This document shows, one piece after another, positions 48,935-56,548 of a DNA stretch of 64,000 nucleotides (positions are counted from its first letter, which is position 1; each line of letters begins with the position of its first letter). The stretch lies in NCBI RefSeq assembly GCF_011038655.2, contig NZ_CP064954.1, positions 62,001 through 126,000 on the forward strand. Reading direction: 5' to 3'. The stretch is from Corynebacterium lizhenjunii. GTDB lineage: Bacteria; Actinomycetota; Actinomycetes; Mycobacteriales; Mycobacteriaceae. The notes beneath the pieces are model-generated. The model had not been told where the DNA came from, ran no database searches, and was given only the letters and a program-made list of their open reading frames with translations. The position numbers and the translations under genes are program-made.

Positions 48935-49822
48935 TTATACCCAGTAGGACACGCGGAAGCGCCATTGGCGCATGGCCAGCGCGGCGATGAAAATGCCGCC
49001 GATAGTACAAGCGATCACTATCCACCAGTGATACGCTGCGACTTCCTGGCCAATCATTGGCGCGCGGACGATCTCCATGTAGTGATAGAGCGGGTTAATC
49101 TCCGCAATGCGCGCGCGCTCCGCCACGGCACCGCCGTTTTCCTTCAAGGTGTTGGTCATCCACACAATTGGCGTGACGTAGAACAGCAGCTGGGTTAGGG
49201 CCTCCAACAGTGGGGCGACATCGCGGAAGCGGGTGGCCACAATGCCAAAGAACATGGCCACCCACACGCCATTGACCAGCAGCAGAGCCAGCGCGGGGAT
49301 AAACAGGAAGAACTCCCAGCCCAAATGGCGGGGGAAGATAAGCAGCAGTGCCACCCAAATGATCAGGTTATGGGCCAAAAACAGCGCCTGGCGCCACACC
49401 AAGCGGTACACATGGACCGAAAGGGGAGCGGGCAACTGCTTGATCAGGCCCTCATTATCAATAAAGACCGTAGATCCCTCCCTGATCGCACCCGAGATGA
49501 AGTTCCACATAATCAACCCAACGGTGACGTGCGGCAGGAACTCCGCCACGGGAATCTGAAAGAGCATCGAATACAGCAAGCCCAGTGCCGCAGCCATGAC
49601 ACCAGTGGCAACGGTTATCCACAGCGGACCCAGGACGGAGCGGCGATAGCGCTGCTTAATGTCCTGGATGCCCAGCATGAACCACAGCTCCCGCTGGCGA
49701 GCACCTTGGACCAAATCGGCAAAAGCAGCCCTGAGGGTCATGGACTCCGACTTGGGCGCGTCCCCAGTGGGAGCAGCGGTCATGCGGGCGACATCGGCGC
49801 GCAATTGATTCTTGTCTTGCAC
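48935..49822 (-). CDS. wzm: ABC transporter permease of the galactan exporter
   Basis: This protein of about 295 residues has six membrane helices of the ABC-2 polysaccharide export type, starting RELWFMLGIQDIKQRYRRSVLGPLWITV, a typical Wzm/RfbD opening. I prefer the GTG at 49822 because TAGGGTG precedes it; an ATG at 49783 would remove 13 residues but has no ribosome-binding sequence. Pairs with Wzt. Divergent from the aminotransferase-like gene. Confidence 0.88.
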   Translation of the reverse strand: MQDKNQLRADVARMTAAPTGDAPKSESMTLRAAFADLVQGARQRELWFMLGIQDIKQRYRRSVLGPLWITVATGVMAAALGLLYSMLFQIPVAEFLPHVTVGLIMWNFISGAIREGSTVFIDNEGLIKQLPAPLSVHVYRLVWRQALFLAHNLIIWVALLLIFPRHLGWEFFLFIPALALLLVNGVWVAMFFGIVATRFRDVAPLLEALTQLLFYVTPIVWMTNTLKENGGAVAERARIAEINPLYHYMEIVRAPMIGQEVAAYHWWIVIACTIGGIFIAALAMRQWRFRVSYWV

Positions 49823-49954
49823 GTTAAAACACCCTATCCCCTTAGGCCGTCTCGCGCGCACCGCCCCGCCGGATCCTGGGCTAACCTGCGGAAAACGAAA
49901 TGTCCGGGCTTCGGTATAGAGTAGGGGCGTTGAATGCGAAAAGGAAGGGATGCG

Positions 49955-51226
49955 ATGACGGCATACGACGTCGCGGGCGTTCGGGGGTTGTACACCGGCC
50001 TGTCCGACGGGTGGACCTACCTCAACGCCCACGCAGCGCCGCAGATAGCGGAAAAAGTCTCCGCCGGGGTGTCGCGGGCCTTCCGTACTGCCAATGCCGT
50101 AGTGGCGCCAGAGGTCCTCGGTGAAGGCCAGTCCGGCACCCGCGCCGGGGCCCATTTTGCTGCCCAACCTGCAGGGACTTTGGAGGGGGAAGGGCATGTG
50201 GCATCGGCACGCATGGCTATAGCAGACCTGGTGGGCGGCAAGGCCGATGCCGTGGTGCTGGGCCCCTCCCTGCCGGTGCTCTACCAATCGCTGGCGCGTG
50301 CCATGGCGCCACTGCTGCGCCGCAATTCCTCCGTGGTGCTGTCTAAATTGGACCCGCCGGCGCTCTATGCCGCGTTTGCAGAAGGCGCCCATGGTGCTCA
50401 GGTGCGCTGGGCCCTGCCGGACCTGGGCACTGGGGAGCTACCGGCATTTCAATATGCCAAACTGGTGGATGGCTCTACTCGCCTGGTGGCGCTCAGTGCC
50501 GCCCATGAGCTGCTGGGCACCGTGACTCCGTTAGAGGAGGTTATTGAGCACGTGCGGGACCGTTCCCGCGCCTGGACCCTGGTGGATATCACGGCACTTG
50601 CGCCCTACCGGCCGGTAGACATTAACGCCACCGGCGCGGACATTGTGGGTGTGGACTTAGCGCAGCTGGGCGGGCCGCAGATTGCGGCGCTGGTCTTTAG
50701 GGACGCCGCCATGTTTAAGCGCCTAGACACACTCAGTCCCGATCGCACGGAGCACACCGCCGCCAAGTTGGAAACCGCGGTCTCCCCAGGTCTTGCCGGT
50801 GGCGTGGGGCCCTTGGTGGACCACCTGGCCCAGTTGGCTGGCGGCGAGCGTGGCCTGCGCCGGGTGCGCCTGCGTGAGTCCATGCGCGCCCTGCACAGCT
50901 ACCTGGATGAGCTGCGTGTGGACCTCTACCACCTGCTCAGCGCGCTGCCGCAGGTCCATATTTTGGGCGTGACTGGTGAGGCCGCAGCTGAGGCCTCCGA
51001 GGACCGTCTCCCGCGGCTGACCTTCGCCGTGCGCGGTGTCCCCGCGCCCACCATTCACCAGCGGCTTTTTGATAACGGCCTGGTCACCACCCTCACCCCG
51101 CCCACGCCGCTGCTGCAGGAGATGGGCATAGATGAGCTTGACGGCACCGTGACCGTGGCCCTGGCGCCGTTTAATACCCGCCAAGATATCGAGCAGCTCA
51201 CCCGCGTGGTGGCGTCGCTGGCTTAG
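49955..51226 (+). CDS. Class-V aminotransferase / cysteine-desulfurase-like protein
   Basis: This 423-residue PLP enzyme fold begins YDVAGVRGLYTGLSDGWTYLNAHAAPQI, like SufS/CsdA. The central segment has VDLAQLGGPQIAALVFRD where desulfurases have the PLP-Lys in GSHK, so the catalytic lysine is not apparent (the aligned position is in GGPQ). It corresponds to the Rv3778c-type protein in the same genomic place. The role in the galactan exporter neighbourhood is unknown; enzymatic activity is doubtful. ATG 49955 has GAAGGG upstream. Confidence 0.8.
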   Translation: MTAYDVAGVRGLYTGLSDGWTYLNAHAAPQIAEKVSAGVSRAFRTANAVVAPEVLGEGQSGTRAGAHFAAQPAGTLEGEGHVASARMAIADLVGGKADAVVLGPSLPVLYQSLARAMAPLLRRNSSVVLSKLDPPALYAAFAEGAHGAQVRWALPDLGTGELPAFQYAKLVDGSTRLVALSAAHELLGTVTPLEEVIEHVRDRSRAWTLVDITALAPYRPVDINATGADIVGVDLAQLGGPQIAALVFRDAAMFKRLDTLSPDRTEHTAAKLETAVSPGLAGGVGPLVDHLAQLAGGERGLRRVRLRESMRALHSYLDELRVDLYHLLSALPQVHILGVTGEAAAEASEDRLPRLTFAVRGVPAPTIHQRLFDNGLVTTLTPPTPLLQEMGIDELDGTVTVALAPFNTRQDIEQLTRVVASLA

Positions 51227-51273
51227 CCCGGCGGGCTGGGCGGCCAGTGCCAAGCGGCTTGCGTCAGCCCCGC

Positions 51274-51309
51274 CTAGGCGTCTTCCTAGGCGTCTTCCTA
51301 GGCATCTTC
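51274..51309. repeat. Three tandem 12-bp copies repeating the stop codon of the oxidoreductase gene
   Basis: CTAGGCGTCTTC occurs at 51274-51285 and 51286-51297 and, with one change, at 51298-51309. On the minus strand this reads GAAGATGCC TAG, then GAAGACGCC TAG twice, so the last codons and stop are repeated in frame two more times after the true end. Confidence 0.85.
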
Positions 51310-52278
51310 CTGGGCGTCGCCGTCTACCTTCAACACCAAGGTGCCGGTGACCTCCCCGGAGTCCAGCGCCGCGTGGGCCTCGGCTGCTTGTGCCAGCAGG
51401 AACGTGGCGTGCAACGCGTGCTTAACGCGCCCGTCTTCCAACATGGGCCACACATTGGCCACGGTCTGCGCCACAATCTCTGCCTTGGCGGCGGCGTCCC
51501 GCGAGCGTAGCGTGGTGCCCTGAATGGTCAGACGCTTGGCCAACACCACGCCCAGGTTAATTTCTGCTTTGGTGCCGCCTTGCATACCAATCATCACCAT
51601 GTGGCCGTCCTTGGCCAGTGCGCGCAGATTGCCCTTGAGGTACTTTGCCCCCATGATGTCCAGGATGACGTCGCAGGAGTCCTGCAGTTTCTCTGCGAAA
51701 TCTTCCTCCCGATAATTGATCAGGATGTCCGCGCCCAGTTCCCGGCAGCGTTGCAGTTTCTCCTCACTACCAGCGGTTACCGCCACGCGTGCGCCTAGGG
51801 CCTTGGCTACTTGGATGGCAAACGTGCCGATGCCCCCTCCACCCCCATGGATCAGCACCGTCTGGCCTGCCTGTAGTCCGGCTTCCATTACTAGGTTGGA
51901 CCATACGGTGCAGGCCACCTCGATGACGGCAGCGGTATGCTCCAGGCTAAAGCCTCGCGGGATGGGCAGCAGTTGCCCCTGCGGCACCGCCACGTACTGC
52001 GCGTATCCGCCCCCGGCTAGCAGAGCGCCAACCTCGGTGCCCACCTCCCAGTCAGTATCGCCGGCATCCACAATGGTGCCCGCTGCTTCCAAGCCAATTA
52101 CTGCCGATGCCCCCTCCGGTGGCGGGTAGTGCCCCCGTGCCTGCAGCAGGTCGGCACGGTTAACTCCAGCCGCCGCTACTTTGACTAGTACCTCCCCAGG
52201 GCGCAGCTGGGGGGTGTCTACCTCGCCGAGTTCGAGCGAGCTTGGGTCCTGTTCATCACGCTGAATTATTGCTTGCAT
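51298..52278 (-). CDS. NAD(P)H:quinone oxidoreductase-like MDR protein
   Basis: This 326-residue medium-chain reductase lacks zinc ligands and has the quinone-oxidoreductase pattern: AAGVNRADLLQARGHYPPPEGAS, VIGLEAAG, and the nucleotide-binding HGGGGGIGTFAIQVAKALG. It corresponds to the Rv3777-type protein next to the galactan export genes in mycobacteria. Reduces quinones or enones with NADPH; physiological substrate unknown. The stop is duplicated by the 12-bp repeat. Confidence 0.92.
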   Translation of the reverse strand: MQAIIQRDEQDPSSLELGEVDTPQLRPGEVLVKVAAAGVNRADLLQARGHYPPPEGASAVIGLEAAGTIVDAGDTDWEVGTEVGALLAGGGYAQYVAVPQGQLLPIPRGFSLEHTAAVIEVACTVWSNLVMEAGLQAGQTVLIHGGGGGIGTFAIQVAKALGARVAVTAGSEEKLQRCRELGADILINYREEDFAEKLQDSCDVILDIMGAKYLKGNLRALAKDGHMVMIGMQGGTKAEINLGVVLAKRLTIQGTTLRSRDAAAKAEIVAQTVANVWPMLEDGRVKHALHATFLLAQAAEAHAALDSGEVTGTLVLKVDGDAQEDA

Positions 52279-52364
52279 GCCACCACCCTAGTGCCCTGTG
52301 GCCAACTAGATGTATAGGGCACGAATCTAGTACTCTTGAGGGGCTGGCCTTAGACGCTAGCAAT

Positions 52365-52449
52365 GGAGACGTGGCAGAGCGGCCGAATGCACTGGTCTTG
52401 AAAACCAGCGAGGGTTACACCTCCGCGGGTTCAAATCCCGCCGTCTCCG
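52365..52449 (+). tRNA. tRNA-Ser (UGA anticodon)
   Basis: The acceptor GGAGACG pairs with CGTCTCC, the anticodon loop is CTTGAAA between ACTGGT and ACCAG giving UGA, and there is a long variable arm CGAGGGTTACACCTCCG typical of serine tRNA. The TpsiC arm is GGGTTCAAATCCC. The discriminator is G and CCA is not encoded. The 3' end is the integration site of the element that follows. Confidence 0.95.
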
Positions 52450-52450
52450 C
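52437..52450 (+). other. attL core of the integrated element
   Basis: CCCGCCGTCTCCGC is the last 13 bp of tRNA-Ser plus one base and recurs perfectly at 59617-59630. The adjoining TpsiC arm is also similar in both places (GGGTTCA then three mismatches). Confidence 0.85.
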
Positions 52451-52461
52451 AGAGTGCATTT

Positions 52462-52489
52462 CCCCTGGTCACTATTGACCGGGGGTTTT
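52462..52489 (+). terminator. Terminator following tRNA-Ser on the element side
   Basis: CCCC-T-GGTCA with TGACC-GGGG and then TTTT forms a strong hairpin. A close relative lies past attR (59642-59668), showing that the element brings its own copy of the tRNA end plus terminator. Confidence 0.75.
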
Positions 52490-52565
52490 GCTATATCTGC
52501 GCTGGTTAGCGGCGTGCTACTATGTTGCCACAAGTGGCCAATAATTGCCATTAGACGCACTCACT

Positions 52566-52595
52566 ACGTACCGTTAACGTACCGGCAACGTTCCG
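52566..52595 (+). promoter_or_regulatory. Three direct repeats ACGTACCG at 11-bp spacing (integrase arm sites, left)
   Basis: ACGTACCG at 52566, ACGTACCG at 52577 and ACGTTCCG at 52588 are one helical turn apart. Two copies with the same 11-bp spacing occur near the right end (59534 and 59545). They fit the arm-type binding sites of a tyrosine integrase. Confidence 0.6.
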
Positions 52596-53663
52596 GAACG
52601 GACCAATCTAATAAGGGGCATCAATGACGCGAAAGAGGCGTACCCGCGCTGAGTGGGGAACAGTACGCAAGCGCAACAGTGGCCGGTTCACTGCGCAATA
52701 CACCGGTCCGGATGGTGCACAGCACAGTGCTGGCGGCTCGTTCCCTACAGAAACAGATGCGCGCGGATGGCTCTCAGAGGAGCGAAAGCTTATCGACTTA
52801 GACACGTGGCGCCCCCCTGCTGCGCGCCGGGCTAAAGCAGGGGCAGACTCTGAGACAGTCGCGCAGTGGTTAGAGCGTTTTCATGAGCTACTAGAGCGCC
52901 GCCCTGAACCCGTGAAAGTGTCTACTATGCAGAATTACCGGAGGGTTACCCGCGTGCGGATTACGCACCCTTATGGCCCCGGCGCGCAAGATGCGGATGT
53001 GTGTTCCTTGCGTGATATACGCCTCGTGGACCTGACTAAGGCGGACGTATACCGCTGGTGGGACGGTGTGCAGCGGTGTTATCCGGAGGCTAAAACAGTC
53101 AATCAGCAGGCGTATAAGCGCTTGCGCGCAGCGTGCGCGGAGGCGGTAGAACGCGGCATACTTGCAACTAACCCGGTTGCGATTCCTAAGGCGGGATCAA
53201 AGATTGAGATCAAAGAAAAGTATCTACCTACTGACGGGGAAATTGGCGCGATTCTTGCCCAGGTCCCGGCGCGCTATCGTGTTTTAACCTCGCTCGTGTT
53301 GCATCACGGGGTGCGTATTGGTGAGGCCATAGCCCTAGAGGTGGCTGATGTGGAGGTTATTCCCCTCCCGGTGCCCTTTCTGCCTAGGGTTACTGTGACT
53401 ATTAGGCAGAACGCGCAGCGTATTACCGATGGTGGCGGTACGCACATGCTGCTGCAGTCACCTAAGACTAAGGCCGGTAATCGCACGGTGCCGATTATGG
53501 CGGCGGACGTGCCCTATTTTTTGGACCACCTCGCAAGGTTTGCACCAGCGGAACCTACGGTGATTAGGCAGCAGATTAAGGGTACTCATTCAACGGGCCT
53601 GACCCCCTTGGAGTGGACATGGGCTAACCCCGGTTGCTAGCCGGAGAGAGGTACTGTGTGACC

Positions 53664-53969
53664 ATGCCCCGTAAGACGTATTCTGAGCAGTTCAAGCGCG
53701 ATGCTGTCGCGGTCTACGAGAACTCTATGGAAGGCTCCTTCAATTCCATTGCTGCAGATCTTGGTATTAACCGAAATTCCCTAGCGAACTGGGTCGACAA
53801 GTACGGCACCGGCAAGCGCGCTCGTCGTAGCCGTGAGCAGGCCCGTGCCCGGCAGGTTGGTGATGCTGAACGGATCCGGCAGCTTGAAAAGAAGCTGGCC
53901 ATCGTCGAAGAAGAACGCGATATCTTGCGCAGGGCCACCTTATATTTCGCCAAGGAGATGAACTCGTAA
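53664..53969 (+). CDS. IS3-family transposase OrfA
   Basis: This 101-residue protein has an N-terminal helix-turn-helix (YSEQFKRDAVAVYENSMEGS then LGINRNSLANWVDKYG) that binds the IS ends, and a C-terminal leucine-zipper-like helix (RIRQLEKKLAIVEEERDILRRA). The ATG at 53664 starts MPRKTYSEQ. It overlaps orfB; a short A-AAA-G slip site lies at 53887-53891. Confidence 0.92.
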   Translation: MPRKTYSEQFKRDAVAVYENSMEGSFNSIAADLGINRNSLANWVDKYGTGKRARRSREQARARQVGDAERIRQLEKKLAIVEEERDILRRATLYFAKEMNS

Positions 53970-54862
53970 TCCGCTTCAAGTTCATCGATGACCATACCCA
54001 CCGGTATTCGGTAAAGCGGATGTGTCAGGTGCTCGACGTACACCGGTCGTCGTATTACGCATGGAAGAAGGCCAAGCCGAAGCGTCTGGCTCGCAGGAGT
54101 GCTGATGAAGCACTTGGCAGGCAAATCCGTGAGGTCTTTGATGAGGAAAAAGGCCTCTACGGAGCCAAACGAATTGCAGCTGAGCTCTCCGAGCGCGACG
54201 ACAGTAGCCCAGTCAACCACAAGCGCGTGGCCCGGGTGATGAAGAAATTAGGCCTGTACGGGTTTAGTAAGAAGCGCCGTGTGAAAACCACGGTGTCCGC
54301 TTCTTCCCGCCGGGTATTCCCGGACCTGGTCAAAAGGCGTTTCCGTGCTGATGAGACTAATCGTTTGCTTGTTGGCGATATCACTTACCTGCCTATCCAA
54401 GGAGGAACAAATCTGTATCTCGCGACCGTCATCGACTGCTATTCACGCAGGCTGGTCGGGTTTTCTATTGCTGATCACATGCGTAGCGAGTTGGCCATCG
54501 ATGCCCTGGAGGAAGCACTCAGGCAGCGCGGAAGCCTTGCTGGGGCGATCTTCCACAGTGACCACGGCAGTGTCTATACCTCGAAAGAGTTTCAACAAAG
54601 CTGCCGCGACCTGGGAGTTATCCAGTCCATGGGTGCGGTGGGAACGAGTGCCGATAATGCTCTAGCGGAGTCGTTTAACGCCACCCTCAAGCGTGAAGTA
54701 CTGCGTAATCGACGATGCTTCGCCTCAGTCGACCAGGCCCGCAGGCAAGTCTTTGCCTGGTGCGTCAGATACAACACCAAGCGACGACACTCCTGGTGCA
54801 AATACATGTCCCCCATACAATTCGAAGCAGCTACATGCGCTATCCTAAATGCTGTAGCTTAA
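53888..54862 (+). CDS. IS3-family transposase OrfB (catalytic, made as OrfAB by -1 frameshift)
   Basis: The frame -1 to OrfA is open from 53888 just after a TGA at 53885, so slippage on A-AAA-G (53887-53891) fuses OrfA to it. An internal ATG at 54020 could give a separate OrfB. The DDE catalytic triad is GDITYLP, FHSDHGSVYTS and ALAESFNATLK, followed by NTKRRHS. All are intact. Confidence 0.9.
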   Translation, partial: KEAGHRRRRTRYLAQGHLIFRQGDELVIRFKFIDDHTHRYSVKRMCQVLDVHRSSYYAWKKAKPKRLARRSADEALGRQIREVFDEEKGLYGAKRIAAELSERDDSSPVNHKRVARVMKKLGLYGFSKKRRVKTTVSASSRRVFPDLVKRRFRADETNRLLVGDITYLPIQGGTNLYLATVIDCYSRRLVGFSIADHMRSELAIDALEEALRQRGSLAGAIFHSDHGSVYTSKEFQQSCRDLGVIQSMGAVGTSADNALAESFNATLKREVLRNRRCFASVDQARRQVFAWCVRYNTKRRHSWCKYMSPIQFEAATCAILNAVA

Positions 54863-55292
54863 CCCATAATTCCGTGTCCACAATCCAGGGGTCGCGCCCA
54901 ACGCGTACCCTCCGGTTATTAACGGTTACCGCTAGCGGTCACATGGTGATGGATACAAGCTATCGCAGTGTGCTTAGCCGGGCGAAAGAGCGCGCCGGGG
55001 TGCACCCTGGGATTAACCCACACACGGGGCGTAACTGGTTGATTACACGGCTTGCGGAGCAGGGGGCGCACTTAAAAGAGATTGGGAAGCTGTTAGGCCA
55101 GGATGATATGGAAACAATTTATGAGGTGTATATGAAGGTGCGCGCGGGGCGTACAGATGAGCTTATGGATAGGGTGAGTCAGTCGTTAGGGGGGTAGCTA
55201 AGTGCACATTTTGATTACCCTCATTGCTTGTGTGTTTTGTCACTTTTTGCGGCGTCCTACAATGCCCTACCCCGGCGCGAACTGGCAATGCT

Positions 55293-55332
55293 GTTTTCAG
55301 TCGTTTTCAGTCGTTTTCAGTCGTTTTCAGTC
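55293..55332 (+). repeat. Four exact tandem copies of a 10-bp unit upstream of the HTH gene
   Basis: GTTTTCAGTC is repeated at 55293, 55303, 55313 and 55323. It lies in the 233-bp gap (55198-55430) between integrase and the excisionase-like gene, which contains no other gene. The exact helical-turn spacing suggests a binding array for the HTH protein or a replication initiator. Confidence 0.8.
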
Positions 55333-55430
55333 GGTGTGTGATTGCATAGGGGGAGAAAACAAGTCCATGCGGCGCAAATGCACAACTCGCACTGTTGGAC
55401 ACACCCGGCTGCGCGTGTACACCTGAGTCT

Positions 55431-55619
55431 ATGCAAGACAGGTATTTGAGTTTGAAAGAAGCAGCGGAATACTCCGCGCTAAGCGTGCGCACCTTGCGAC
55501 GCCATATTGCAGAGGGCCGTCTAGTGGCCTACCGCGCCGGGCGAACGATTCGCCTAAAGCCTGAAGATGTAGACGCACTATTTACCCCCACGAACGCCTG
55601 GTCCGGGGGTGTTGCGTAA
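55431..55619 (+). CDS. Excisionase-like MerR/HTH_17 DNA-binding protein
   Basis: This 62-residue protein is a single winged helix-turn-helix: RYLSLKEAAEYSALSVRTLR, IAEGRLVAYRAGRTIRLKPEDVDALF. This is the form of excisionases and small repressors on integrative elements. ATG 55431 was chosen because the upstream codons do not look coding. It precedes the replication genes and may control excision and their expression. Confidence 0.85.
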   Translation: MQDRYLSLKEAAEYSALSVRTLRRHIAEGRLVAYRAGRTIRLKPEDVDALFTPTNAWSGGVA

Positions 55620-55672
55620 TGGGCGAGTTCACACCACGCGCCGGGCTCGCACAGTGGGGAGGGGTGTAAGCG

Positions 55673-56548
55673 TTGAGCAACCAAACACAAACCCCCGCCG
55701 TTGGGACACAGGCGGGGGATGTCATGCTGGCAAGCTATATGGAAAATCATAGCTGCATGGCAGGCACCACGCTAGCCGAAATGCGCATGGAAGCGGCCCT
55801 AGACTACGCCACCCGTGGCCTTGCAGTAGGTCCCCTGCGTGGCAAAAGGCCCCTCGTTGATGGTGGCTACAAGGCGTTTAGCAGCGACGTGGACACCGTG
55901 CGCAGGTGGTGGCAACGCTACCCAGGGGCTAACATTGGCGCCCGCCCGGGGCGCGGCATTGTGGTGCTAGATATTGATATTCGCAACGGTGGGCATGAGA
56001 CATGGCAGCTTATTACCGCGAGCTTTGCCGTGCCTGAAACCATGGCGTTTATGACCGGCTCCGGTGGGTGGCATCTATGGTTTACCGTGCCCTATCTCGC
56101 GCCCCTGCGTAGTGAGCTCGTGCACCGTGGCTCCGGTATTGACATTAAGCACGGCGGGGCCGGGTACGTAGTTATGGCCCCGTCCGTCCACCCTGAAACC
56201 GGCGGGCTGTATGTACCCCATACATGGACCGATATAGCCCCCCTGCCAAAGGGGCTACTACAGCACGTGTTTAAGCCCCTACCGCGCCCTACCACCCCCG
56301 GGCGGGTTGTTGTCCATGCCGATGATGCCGGGGCCGGGCTCGTTCGCTTTGTTGCAGAGCTCGCGGACGGCAACCGCAACAACGGGTTGTATTGGGCGGC
56401 GCGCCGGGCGTTAGACAGCGGGCTAGACATTGAGGCGCAATTGTCCGATGCCGCCCGTGCGGTAGGTCTAGCTGATGCGGAAATTATCCGCACCCTTGCA
56501 AGCGCTCGTACCGCTGCACGTGGGACCCTCGTAGGGGGTGCGGCATGA
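55673..56548 (+). CDS. Bifunctional primase-polymerase (prim-pol) domain protein
   Basis: This 291-residue protein has a prim-pol (archaeo-eukaryotic primase-like) domain. The N-terminal AALDYATRGLAVGPLRGKRPLV, the metal-binding VVLDIDIRNGGHET (DxD), and the GSGGWHLWF plus RGSGIDIKHGGAGYVVMAPSVHPETGG motifs are all visible. The start is probably TTG at 55673, preceded by GGGAGGGG. Its last codons overlap the helicase start (ATGA). Together they form the initiator/primase-helicase of the element. Confidence 0.88.
   Translation: MSNQTQTPAVGTQAGDVMLASYMENHSCMAGTTLAEMRMEAALDYATRGLAVGPLRGKRPLVDGGYKAFSSDVDTVRRWWQRYPGANIGARPGRGIVVLDIDIRNGGHETWQLITASFAVPETMAFMTGSGGWHLWFTVPYLAPLRSELVHRGSGIDIKHGGAGYVVMAPSVHPETGGLYVPHTWTDIAPLPKGLLQHVFKPLPRPTTPGRVVVHADDAGAGLVRFVAELADGNRNNGLYWAARRALDSGLDIEAQLSDAARAVGLADAEIIRTLASARTAARGTLVGGAA

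Larger units (their letters stand above)
53595..54899 (+). mobile_element. Complete IS3-family insertion sequence (1305 bp)
   Basis: Ends are imperfect inverted repeats: left GGGCCTGACCCC...GTGGACA and right (complement) GGGCGCGACCCC...GTGGACA. The insertion is flanked by a 3-bp direct repeat AAC (53592-53594 and 54900-54902), normal for IS3. Both open reading frames are intact, so it may be active. Confidence 0.9.
52624..55197 (+). pseudogene. Tyrosine-type integrase gene interrupted by an IS3-family element
   Basis: The reading frame 52624-53594 encodes the SAM-like core-binding domain and the first half of the catalytic domain (the first catalytic Arg in LVLHHGVRIGEAIALE). After the IS, 54903-55197 encodes the rest: HPGINPHTGRNWLITRLAEQG (H-x-x-R), LLGQDDMETIYEVYM (Tyr nucleophile). 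Joining at the AAC duplication restores a frame of 421 residues. The 52624 ATG has AAGGGG upstream. The element should now be unable to excise unless another integrase acts or the IS leaves precisely. Confidence 0.92.
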
